Below are positions 1 to 5,916 of a stretch of 14,062 nt of DNA, in pieces (within the stretch, counting starts at the first letter, position 1; each line of letters opens with the position of its first letter). Source of the stretch: Planctomycetes bacterium UBA7888 (GTDB lineage Bacteria; Planctomycetota; UBA1135); contig DLRM01000011.1 of NCBI GenBank assembly GCA_002500505.1, positions 82,609 through 96,670 of the forward strand. Reading direction: 5' to 3'. Below the pieces are notes generated by a model. The model saw only the letters and a list, made by a program, of their open reading frames with translations. It did no database searches and was not told where the DNA came from. Both the position numbers and the translations under genes were made by a program.

Positions 1-34
1 AAAAGCCTCATTTCTTATCGAGAAACAAGGCTTT
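1..34 (-). terminator. Rho-independent terminator after tRNA-Val
   Basis: The sequence is a two-part inverted repeat. The outer arms AAAGCCT (2-8) and AGGCTTT (28-34) match perfectly, the inner arms TTTCT (11-15) and AGAAA (21-25) match perfectly, and CA/CA internal loops separate the two parts. Read on the minus strand the stem ends in a short U run at the window edge. It starts 7 nt past the tRNA-Val 3' end, so it most likely terminates that transcript. The U tract may continue outside the window. Confidence 0.75.
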
Positions 35-40
35 AAGGTG

Positions 41-116
41 TCGGAGTGGAGGGATTCGAACCCCCGACCTCCTCGGTGTAAACGAGATGCTCTAGCCAAC
101 TGAGCTAATCGCCCCG
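41..116 (-). tRNA. tRNA-Val (anticodon TAC), atypical acceptor stem
   Basis: Read on the minus strand, the D arm (GCTC/GAGC), the anticodon arm (TCTCG-TTTACAC-CGAGG, anticodon TAC), a 5-nt variable loop and the T arm (GGGGG-TTCGAAT-CCCTC) are all canonical. The acceptor stem is not. With the usual two-nt linker before the D arm, GGGCGAT faces CACTCCG and pairs poorly. If the stem is taken as CGGGGCG with CACTCCG, six of seven positions pair (one G-U, one C-A mismatch), but the linker grows from 2 to 4 nt (ATTA). CCA is not encoded after discriminator A. It is read divergently from thiI, with a terminator just downstream. It could be a functional variant, a decaying gene or an assembly error. 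Confidence 0.82.
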
Positions 117-127
117 GCCCTACATTC

Positions 128-133
128 TAGAAT
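128..133 (+). promoter_or_regulatory. Candidate -10 box (TAGAAT) for leaderless thiI
   Basis: TAGAAT ends exactly 6 nt before the GTG start of thiI, which would place the transcription start at or next to the start codon. There is no Shine-Dalgarno sequence. The hexamer lies in a perfect 10-bp palindrome, ATTCTAGAAT (124-133), in the short gap between tRNA-Val and thiI, so it could also supply a -10 element to the divergent tRNA. No good -35 is visible; that region would fall inside the tRNA gene. Confidence 0.4.
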
Positions 134-139
134 AGCGGC

Positions 140-1375
140 GTGCCCAGCGACATTCCCAACCCCGAAGAACTTTCTAAAGCCTCCCACCTCGGTACAGGCT
201 TGATTGTGCGATACCACGAAATCGCCCTCAAAGGTGGCAATCGCGCCATGTTTGAGAAAAGGCTGGATCAAAATTTACAATCTGCGCTCTCTTCCTTTTC
301 CCGAGTTTCAGTTCGCCGGATTCGGGGCCGGATGCTCGTCCAATCAGATACTCCGGCCAGTCGGATGGCATCCGCTGCGGCGAAAGTGTTCGGTGTGTCC
401 AGTATTTCAGCAGCCGTGGAAACTGAGCCAGACTTGGATGCCATCGGAGAATCCGCAAGAGCTCAGGTTGGGAAAATACTAGAACGGCACTATCAAGGAC
501 GGGACTTGGTTCGGTTTCGAGTGACCTCGAACCGCGCCGACAAAAGATTCCCTCTCAGTAGCACCGAAATGAACGGTCAAATTGGGGGGCGAATCTTGCC
601 CGAGTTCCCCTGCCTAAAAGTAAGCCTAAACGACCCCGAAGTGGAAGTGGAAGTAGATTTGCGACCTGAGGGCACATGGGTCTTCAGCGAGCGATTCCGA
701 GGTCCCGGCGGCCTCCCTGTCTCGTCCACAGGGCGAGCCTTATCGCTTCTATCAGGCGGAATCGATTCGCCTGTCGCCTCCTGGCTTTCCATGAAACGCG
801 GGATGAGAGTGGATTTTGTGAGTTTTTACTCCTTCCCCCACGTGGGCCCACAAACGAGAGACAAAATCATTCGTCAAGTGGAGAACCTCATGAAATGGCA
901 GCCCCGAGCCATGCTCCACATTGTCCCCTTTGCGCCTATCCAGGAAGCCATTAGGGATTTCTGCCCGGCAACCTATCGAACGGTTTTGTATCGACGAGCG
1001 ATGCAACGCATTGCCTCAAAGATTGCCAAGCGAACAAAATGCAAAGTTTTAATAACAGGAGAAAGTGTTGGGCAGGTTGCTAGTCAAACTTTGAATAATC
1101 TTTCGGTCATCGAAGAGGCATCCTATGTTCCGGTTTTGCGCCCTCTGATTACTTTTGACAAGCAGGAGACCATTGATCTTGCACAAAAAATTGGAACTTT
1201 TGAAACATCAAACTTGCCCGCACCTGACTGCTGTACGGTTTTCCAACCGGAGCATCCTGTCATTTACGGCCAAATTGAAGAGGCCCACGCTGCCGAGGGA
1301 CCTTTGGACCTAGACTCTCTCTGTGCCACTGCCGTTCGAGAAACCGAACGGCTACACTTCCCCGAACGGTCATGA
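140..1375 (+). CDS. thiI: tRNA 4-thiouridine synthase ThiI, short form without rhodanese domain
   Basis: ThiI adenylates uridine 8 of tRNA and accepts sulfur from a cysteine desulfurase to form 4-thiouridine; in some bacteria it also supplies sulfur for thiamine. The 411-residue protein opens with a ferredoxin-like region (RYHEIALKGGNR, about residues 24-35), followed by a THUMP region (about 60-170) and a PP-loop ATP pyrophosphatase domain with SGGIDS at 205-210. A conserved CC pair (C364, C365, in DCCTVF) lies near the end. It stops after the AANH domain and has no E. coli-type C-terminal rhodanese domain, as in Bacillus-type proteins. The GTG at 140 gives about 20 residues before the conserved core. 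A TTG nearer residue 21 is an alternative, but the TAGAAT box 6 nt upstream favours GTG. The stop overlaps the next gene by 4 nt. Confidence 0.95.
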   Translation: MPSDIPNPEELSKASHLGTGLIVRYHEIALKGGNRAMFEKRLDQNLQSALSSFSRVSVRRIRGRMLVQSDTPASRMASAAAKVFGVSSISAAVETEPDLDAIGESARAQVGKILERHYQGRDLVRFRVTSNRADKRFPLSSTEMNGQIGGRILPEFPCLKVSLNDPEVEVEVDLRPEGTWVFSERFRGPGGLPVSSTGRALSLLSGGIDSPVASWLSMKRGMRVDFVSFYSFPHVGPQTRDKIIRQVENLMKWQPRAMLHIVPFAPIQEAIRDFCPATYRTVLYRRAMQRIASKIAKRTKCKVLITGESVGQVASQTLNNLSVIEEASYVPVLRPLITFDKQETIDLAQKIGTFETSNLPAPDCCTVFQPEHPVIYGQIEEAHAAEGPLDLDSLCATAVRETERLHFPERS

Positions 1376-2121
1376 AATACTTCCTCCTCCTTGCAACCCT
1401 ATCCCTTGCTTCTCTCCTTTCCAGCTGTGGCAACCCTCCACCTCCACCCATGGAAGAACCCATTGCCGAAGGCATTGCAACAAACCAAGCGCCCCAGGCA
1501 ACCAAAAAGAAGTTCCCAATGGCCCCTCTTGGCAAGCCAGCGGCAAATGAAACTTTATATGTGACTCATCTCCGCAACACAGAGGATGCCGCAATTGGTG
1601 GCGCAGATGCCATGTTGCTCACCGCCAAACCTACACCCGAGTACATGCGTGTCCCTCGGCGCAAATTTGTAATCACTTCTTACCGAAGCCCAAAACATGG
1701 AAGAGTTCACTTTATGGTTCAATCGGATAGCAAGCCAAAGTACTTGTGGCTCGGAGGTAATGGTTTCGAGCCTATGGTCGTGAAATTAGAAGATGCTGTC
1801 GGCGGATTGACTTTTGAACGAACTCTCGAAATCGAAATCATGCCGATTGCGACCTTCTTTATTCTGAGCAAAAGTGGGAATTATTCAAACAACGCCTTGG
1901 TAACGATGAAACCAGCTGATGGTAATAACTTCCGAAAAGGACCCGGAAGTGGAAACGCCGGCTTCACTCAGCGCGCCGACGACAAGGGCGAGGTCAAATT
2001 CACGCGCCCACCTGGCAAGTACATTTTTATTGCCTCCAATAACAAAGGAAAAGGCAAGGTCAAAAAAACGATTGACTGGACGGGGGACCCAACGCCAATT
2101 GATATTTCGCTAGCGCAATAA
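1372..2121 (+). CDS. Lipoprotein with C-terminal carboxypeptidase-regulatory-like domain
   Basis: The product is a 249-residue protein of unknown function. Its N-terminus is a lipoprotein signal peptide: a positive start, a hydrophobic core and lipobox LSSC with the lipidated Cys at residue 19, followed by a proline run. Residues about 60-160 look beta-rich but I do not recognise them. The last about 70 residues (ALVTMKPADG, then DDKGEVKFTRPPGKYIF) follow the strand-loop-strand pattern of CarboxypepD_reg or prealbumin-like domains. It should be anchored to a membrane facing the periplasm. The ATG overlaps the thiI stop (ATGA) and no Shine-Dalgarno is visible, so translation is probably coupled to thiI. 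A functional link to tRNA thiolation is not evident. Confidence 0.8.
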   Translation: MKYFLLLATLSLASLLSSCGNPPPPPMEEPIAEGIATNQAPQATKKKFPMAPLGKPAANETLYVTHLRNTEDAAIGGADAMLLTAKPTPEYMRVPRRKFVITSYRSPKHGRVHFMVQSDSKPKYLWLGGNGFEPMVVKLEDAVGGLTFERTLEIEIMPIATFFILSKSGNYSNNALVTMKPADGNNFRKGPGSGNAGFTQRADDKGEVKFTRPPGKYIFIASNNKGKGKVKKTIDWTGDPTPIDISLAQ

Positions 2122-2141
2122 ACGCGCCGGTCAAAGAATGG

Positions 2142-2215
2142 CGAGGATGACGGGGATCGAACCCGCAACCTCCAGATCGACAGTCTGGTACGCTAACCAA
2201 TTGCGCCACATCCCC
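2142..2215 (-). tRNA. tRNA-Asp (anticodon GTC)
   Basis: The minus strand folds into a complete cloverleaf: acceptor GGGGATG/CATCCTC (all seven paired, one G-U), D arm GCGC/GCGT, anticodon arm CCAGA-CTGTCGA-TCTGG and T arm GCGGG-TTCGATC-CCCGT. The anticodon is GTC and the discriminator is G73, as expected for tRNA-Asp. CCA is encoded at 2139-2141. The loop contains U33-G34-U35, the recognition sequence of tRNA-guanine transglycosylase, so this tRNA is a predicted substrate of the queuosine pathway to which the nearby queC belongs. Its 3' end is only 17 nt from the convergent lipoprotein gene, and it has its own promoter. Confidence 0.96.
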
Positions 2216-2231
2216 GCTCTTTTGGGCGAAA

Positions 2232-2260
2232 AGTATAGACAGGCCGCCCTAAGGGGTCAA
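2232..2260 (-). promoter_or_regulatory. Sigma-70-type promoter of tRNA-Asp
   Basis: On the minus strand, -35 TTGACC (2260-2255) and -10 TATACT (2237-2232) are separated by exactly 17 nt. The -10 lies 16 nt before the first base of the tRNA, giving a short 5' leader. The -35 hexamer contains the TGA stop codon of mazG. This is the best promoter match I see in the window and would let tRNA-Asp be expressed independently of the upstream operon. Confidence 0.75.
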
Positions 2261-3090
2261 GGAGAAGGGGCTTGCCCCCTTTCTGTACCACCCTCCAATC
2301 CCTTGGCCTCATCCCAAAGGGAATCCATCTCCTCGAGTGTGGCCTCGGACAAGGGCTTACCTATGTGCTTTTCGATGTACTGAAACCGGGTCGAGAATCG
2401 TTCAATTGTGCCGCGAAGAGCAAGCTCCGGCTCAAGCTCCATTTTTCTGGCCAAATTCACTACCGCAAACAATAAATCCCCTAACTCATGCCTGGCGTGC
2501 TCCCGGTCACCTTCCTCAACTGCCTCACGGAACTCCGCCCATTCCTCTTCTATTTTTTCTTCCGGCCCAAGCAAGTCCGGCCAATCAAAGCCAGCACTCG
2601 ATGCCTTTTGTCCGACTCGATATGCCCGAAGGAGGGCGGGCATCGAAGTTGGTACGCCCGACAAGGCAGACTCATCTTCACCCTTTTCTTCCTTCTCTTG
2701 TTTTTTAATCGTTTCCCAATTCTGAAGAACTTCACCGGTCCCACTGACCTCGGTTTCACCATAAACATGGGGATGGCGACGAATCAGCTTCTCGACAATG
2801 CCATTGGCTACATCTGAAGGATTGAATCCTCGATCTTCAGACGCAACACGAGCAACCATGAGCACCCCCATCAATAAGTCCCCCAATTCCTCGCATAGAT
2901 TCTCCATATCTCCGCGAGCTACAGCATCGGCCATCTCATGGCACTCTTCAATCAAATGAGGGGCAAGGGACTCAACTGTTTGCTTGCCATCCCAGGGGCA
3001 GCCACCCGGCGAACGCAAGGTATCTACAACTTGCATCAACCGCTCAATCGAGCTCACCCATTCGGCCGGTACTTCTTTTTCTTCAACCAT
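2257..3090 (-). CDS. mazG: Nucleoside triphosphate pyrophosphohydrolase MazG
   Basis: MazG hydrolyses (d)NTPs, including non-canonical ones, to the monophosphate and pyrophosphate, cleaning the nucleotide pool and in E. coli lowering (p)ppGpp. The 277-residue protein has the two-domain layout of full-length MazG. The first domain carries the opening signature SPGGCPWD (27-34), the Mg-binding EECHE (48-52) and EELGD (67-71). The second carries EEEWAEFREAVEEGD followed by HELGDLLFAVVNLAR, the usual MazG repeat. The ATG start overlaps the acetyltransferase stop by 8 nt and GGAA lies just upstream, so it is the third gene of the queC operon. The C-terminal tail (GGTERGQAPSP) is probably unstructured, and its stop codon lies inside the -35 of the tRNA-Asp promoter. 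Confidence 0.95.
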   Translation of the reverse strand: MVEEKEVPAEWVSSIERLMQVVDTLRSPGGCPWDGKQTVESLAPHLIEECHEMADAVARGDMENLCEELGDLLMGVLMVARVASEDRGFNPSDVANGIVEKLIRRHPHVYGETEVSGTGEVLQNWETIKKQEKEEKGEDESALSGVPTSMPALLRAYRVGQKASSAGFDWPDLLGPEEKIEEEWAEFREAVEEGDREHARHELGDLLFAVVNLARKMELEPELALRGTIERFSTRFQYIEKHIGKPLSEATLEEMDSLWDEAKGLEGGTERGQAPSP

Positions 3091-3520
3091 TTTTCCATTC
3101 CATCACAAAGTGGGGTCCAATCCCTTCAATTTCAAACTCGTCGCCGACGGTAACAAAACCGCCGCGGCGGTAAAGGCCCAAAGCAGCAACTCGGGCATTG
3201 CACCAAATTCCAGTCTCCATAGAACGAGCATAGCGCTGACACTCCATTAACATGATGGACCCGAGGTTATTTCCACGAAAGTCATCGTCTACAGCCATGC
3301 CGCGCAAACGCAATCCGCAACAGCCACGGCCTTCGACCATCAAGGTCACGCAACCCACAGTATCCCCATTCAACACAAGGGAAAAGTGAACGGTACCTTG
3401 CAAACTGTCCTCGGGATAACACGCAGATTTCTGCGGTTGACCTTGCCGCAAATTGCGGTGCCGAATCGCAATAATTTCATCAACTTGGACACCTTCTCGA
3501 ACTTCGATTGCGTTTTTCAC
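3083..3520 (-). CDS. GNAT family N-acetyltransferase
   Basis: This is a 145-residue protein with the GNAT fold, which moves an acetyl group from acetyl-CoA to an amine; the substrate cannot be predicted. The acetyl-CoA motif A is visible as LRGMAVDDDFRGNNLG (residues 72-87), with RGNNLG as the pyrophosphate-binding loop. It is followed by the motif B region WCNARVAALGLYRRGGF (106-122) and a C-terminal IEGIGPHFVM typical of a subfamily common in environmental bacteria. I chose the GTG at 3520 because it overlaps the queC stop as GTGA and has GGAG 8 nt upstream. A longer in-frame reading from 3577 would run deep into queC and is unlikely. It sits between queC and mazG and overlaps both. The Cys-rich stretch GCCGL is unusual but not diagnostic. 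Confidence 0.88.
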   Translation of the reverse strand: MKNAIEVREGVQVDEIIAIRHRNLRQGQPQKSACYPEDSLQGTVHFSLVLNGDTVGCVTLMVEGRGCCGLRLRGMAVDDDFRGNNLGSIMLMECQRYARSMETGIWCNARVAALGLYRRGGFVTVGDEFEIEGIGPHFVMEWKNG

Positions 3521-4203
3521 TGGTTCAACTCCATCTCGGCTTGCAAGCGCAAACGACAAGATTCGCAAAGGCCACAAATCGAACCATCTTCCCTAGGGTC
3601 ATAGCAAGAAATCGTCTTATCCACGGGGACCCCCAACTCGTGCGCCAAGCGCAATATTTCGACCTTCGTTAAATCTTGGAGTGGAGCGTGCAGGCGGAAA
3701 GGACGACCTTCTATCCCTTCGCGCGTTGCTAAATTTGCCAACTTTTCAAATGATGCGATGAACTCAGGACGGCAATCCGGATACCCCGAATAGTCCAAGG
3801 CGTTCACACCAATCGCCAAATCGTGCGCGCCGCGGGCTTCGGCAAATCCAAGTGCAAGAGATAAAAATAAGGTGTTTCGAGCTGGGACATAAGTCGTGGG
3901 AATCTCTTGGGACACGGGCTCAGTGGGCGACTTCCCTTTGGGCACTTCCATCTCTAAATCCGTAAGAGCGGACCCGCCAACTCCTCGAAGGTCCAACTGG
4001 AGTACATGATGGTCTGCCAATTTCAGGTCGGCCGCAATCTCTCTAGCCGCATTCAGCTCAATCGAATGCCTTTGGCCATAATCCACCGACAAAGCATGGA
4101 CCTCAAAGCCTTCGCGCTGCAGCCAGGCGGCAACAGTGGCGGAGTCTAAGCCACCCGAGAGCAACACAACGGCCTTTTTTCGTGTATCCTGTGAGGAAAT
4201 CAA
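3517..4203 (-). CDS. queC: 7-cyano-7-deazaguanine (preQ0) synthase QueC
   Basis: QueC converts 7-carboxy-7-deazaguanine to preQ0 with ATP and ammonia, a step towards queuosine in tRNA. The protein has the PP-loop signature VVLLSGGLDSATVAAW near the N-terminus, a central VPARNTLFLSLALGFAEA block and VNALDYSGYPDCRPEF typical of the family. A C-terminal zinc site of four Cys follows (C-x9-C-x2-C-x2-C; residues 200, 210, 213 and 216 from this start). I prefer the TTG at 4203, which has GGAG 5 nt upstream and gives the usual short lead before the PP-loop. A TTG at 4221 adds six residues but has no ribosome-binding site. It is first in an operon with the acetyltransferase and mazG. No other queuosine gene is in the window. 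Confidence 0.95.
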   Translation of the reverse strand: MISSQDTRKKAVVLLSGGLDSATVAAWLQREGFEVHALSVDYGQRHSIELNAAREIAADLKLADHHVLQLDLRGVGGSALTDLEMEVPKGKSPTEPVSQEIPTTYVPARNTLFLSLALGFAEARGAHDLAIGVNALDYSGYPDCRPEFIASFEKLANLATREGIEGRPFRLHAPLQDLTKVEILRLAHELGVPVDKTISCYDPREDGSICGLCESCRLRLQAEMELNQ

Positions 4204-4289
4204 AAGTTCTCCGATGACCAAAATGGGGTTGAGTTTGGCCGGATTCGACTTAATCCTAACCCTCCTCCCCAGCTTTTCCTCACTCCAAA

Positions 4290-5339
4290 ATGACCGAAGT
4301 TACCGAACAGAGCATCCGCGAAGCCCTTAGCAAAGTCCAAGACCCTGACCAGGGAAAGGACATTGTTTCTCTTGGCTTTATTCAGAACATTGCCAATTGT
4401 GGAGGCTCCGTCAAAGTCACGATTCAGCTCAACACGGCTCCACGGCCTGCAGGAGATGAAATTCGCCGGCAAGCCCACACGGCTATCGCCGGACTCGAAG
4501 GAGTTCAATCCGTCAATGTGGAACTGAAGGCTCTCGCCCCTGAAGCTGCTCCCCCGCAAGAAAATCCCTCTGCTCTAGAAGGGAAGCCCGTGAAGCATGT
4601 CATTGCGGTAACTTCAGGCAAAGGAGGCGTTGGGAAATCCACTTGCGCTGTAAACCTTGCCGCCGCCCTAACTCAATCTGGCCACAAAGTTGGCCTCTTG
4701 GATGCGGATATATACGGCCCCAATATTCCAGTCATGATGGGACTGAGTGGTCGCCTGCAAACCCAAGGCGACAACAAAATCCTTGCCAAAGAATCCCATG
4801 GAATCAAAACGATTTCCATTGGTTACCTCGTTGAAGATGGCACCCCCATCATGTGGCGCGGCCCCATGCTCCATAAGGCCTTGGAGCAGTTCTTCAAAGA
4901 TGTGGAATGGGGCGAGCTGGACTTCCTTATTGTGGATATGCCCCCCGGAACTGGTGACGCTCAAATCTCCCTCGCTCAGCTGGTCCCCTTGTCGGGTGCT
5001 GTTGTAGTCACCATGCCACAAGAAGTTTCTCTTACCGATGTTCGACGAGCCATCGGGATGTGCCAACAGGTAAAGTGCCCAGTTCTAGGAATCGTAGAAA
5101 ACATGAGCGGCGATATTTTTGGCTACGGAGGCGGAGAAAAAACTGCTGAGCATTATTCAGTTCCCTTTTTGGGTTCCATTCCTCTCACTCCTTCCGTTCG
5201 AGAAGGCGGGGACGCAGGCGTTCCGGTTGTGATTGCCGATCCTGATGGCGAAACTGCGCACCACTTCTTAGAGTTGGCAGAGAATGTTTTGGCTGCTCTC
5301 GAGAAGCGAAAAAGTCTCGAACTACCTGTCCTTCAGTAG
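4290..5339 (+). CDS. mrp: Mrp/NBP35-type P-loop ATPase with MIP18 domain, lacking canonical Cys ligands
   Basis: Mrp/ApbC proteins bind and hydrolyse ATP and are thought to carry Fe-S clusters to apoproteins in the cytosol. This 349-residue protein has an N-terminal MIP18 (DUF59) domain (about 6-78), a linker, and the ATPase domain. The ATPase has a deviant Walker A, SGKGGVGKST (109-118), switch motif DADIYGPNIP (138-147), MWRGPM and DMPPGTGD (216-223). Two Fe-S features are missing. The MIP18 position usually reading T-x-x-CP is TAPRPAGD. The ATPase CxxC insertion expected after ENMS is absent, so the chain runs straight into ENMSGDIFGYGGGEK (270-284). The ATG has no Shine-Dalgarno. The gene diverges from queC, and its last 18 nt overlap the next, opposing gene. 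Confidence 0.93.
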   Translation: MTEVTEQSIREALSKVQDPDQGKDIVSLGFIQNIANCGGSVKVTIQLNTAPRPAGDEIRRQAHTAIAGLEGVQSVNVELKALAPEAAPPQENPSALEGKPVKHVIAVTSGKGGVGKSTCAVNLAAALTQSGHKVGLLDADIYGPNIPVMMGLSGRLQTQGDNKILAKESHGIKTISIGYLVEDGTPIMWRGPMLHKALEQFFKDVEWGELDFLIVDMPPGTGDAQISLAQLVPLSGAVVVTMPQEVSLTDVRRAIGMCQQVKCPVLGIVENMSGDIFGYGGGEKTAEHYSVPFLGSIPLTPSVREGGDAGVPVVIADPDGETAHHFLELAENVLAALEKRKSLELPVLQ

Positions 5340-5858
5340 TACTTTCAGCCGAGCGTCTTCCACGAGAGAATGAGAAGCCACTGCGACTCGCTCGCCGTCA
5401 CGATGCCACAGAAGGCGCCAACTTCCGGTTGAAACTTCTCCAAAATCTGCGACTCCATTCTGGTCAGTAATCAAATCCCACTCAGCGCCCAAAAAATCTA
5501 CTGCACGTACTTTCGCTCCCGAGACTGGTTCACCAGATCTCGAGCTAAGCTGGACCGCCAAAAAACCCGTTCGCCCGGGTAGAGGGCTGATTAAACGCAC
5601 CGATTCTCCCTCATGAAGCTCACCTTCAAAGAGCTCGCCATTAACAACCATATCCTCTTCCGGCCTGACGAAATCAACGGACTCCTGAGCCTCTGCCTCG
5701 GCTTGGATTTCCACTTCGGGCCGCAATTTCTTGAGAACTCGATTGCGCCGAGTGCTTGCGAAGGGGTCGGGCTCAACCGCCACTGCCACCCAAAGGAGCA
5801 CAGCGATAAAGGGGATTCCTCCCCGAAGCACCGCAATTGACTCCAAATGTCGCAACAT
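5322..5858 (-). CDS. Membrane-anchored protein with carboxypeptidase-regulatory-like domain
   Basis: This is a 178-residue protein of unknown function. An N-terminal hydrophobic segment (about residues 13-28, GIPFIAVLLWVAVAV) acts as a signal peptide or anchor. It is followed by a charged, Glu-rich linker (about 30-70) and a beta-rich C-terminal domain. That domain shows the CarboxypepD_reg pattern: PVSGAKVRAVDF, TDQNGVADFGEV, TGSWRLLWHRDG. It is divergent from the giant repeat protein, which carries the same kind of domain, so the two may work together at the cell surface (inference). Its 3' end overlaps mrp by 18 nt in antisense. The ATG is preceded at 6 nt by TAGAAT and has no Shine-Dalgarno, suggesting a leaderless transcript. 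Confidence 0.75.
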   Translation of the reverse strand: MLRHLESIAVLRGGIPFIAVLLWVAVAVEPDPFASTRRNRVLKKLRPEVEIQAEAEAQESVDFVRPEEDMVVNGELFEGELHEGESVRLISPLPGRTGFLAVQLSSRSGEPVSGAKVRAVDFLGAEWDLITDQNGVADFGEVSTGSWRLLWHRDGERVAVASHSLVEDARLKVLLKDR

Positions 5859-5864
5859 CCCAAA

Positions 5865-5870
5865 ATTCTA
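5865..5870 (-). promoter_or_regulatory. Candidate -10 box (TAGAAT) for a leaderless transcript
   Basis: On the minus strand TAGAAT is followed by exactly 6 nt (TTTGGG) and then the ATG at 5858, so transcription would begin at the start codon. There is no clear -35 at the expected distance. The same spacing is seen before thiI and the metallopeptidase gene. The divergent large gene has the related TAGTAAT (5904-5910) with 6 nt before its ATG. Confidence 0.4.
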
Positions 5871-5916
5871 CAAAAATGCACGGTTGTTTCCTTTGAGTTA
5901 TCGTAGTAATCCTGAC

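Noticed and set aside
2265..2281. AAGGGG...CCCCTT hairpin at the end of mazG as a terminator
   Set aside because: No T run follows on either strand, and it lies in the coding sequence just before the tRNA-Asp -35.
3521..3577. In-frame upstream extension of the acetyltransferase into queC
   Set aside because: The GTG at 3520 has GGAG upstream and a GTGA overlap with the queC stop; the extension only re-reads the queC 3' end in another frame.
4204..4289. Promoter pair between queC and mrp
   Set aside because: Only weak matches (for example TTGAGT and TAATCC with 16 nt spacing on the plus strand) are seen, not enough to call.
5731..5916. In-frame N-terminal extension of the giant repeat protein
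   Set aside because: It would overlap the divergent gene and its start region, and has no signal-peptide character; the hydrophobic segment begins right at ATG 5917.
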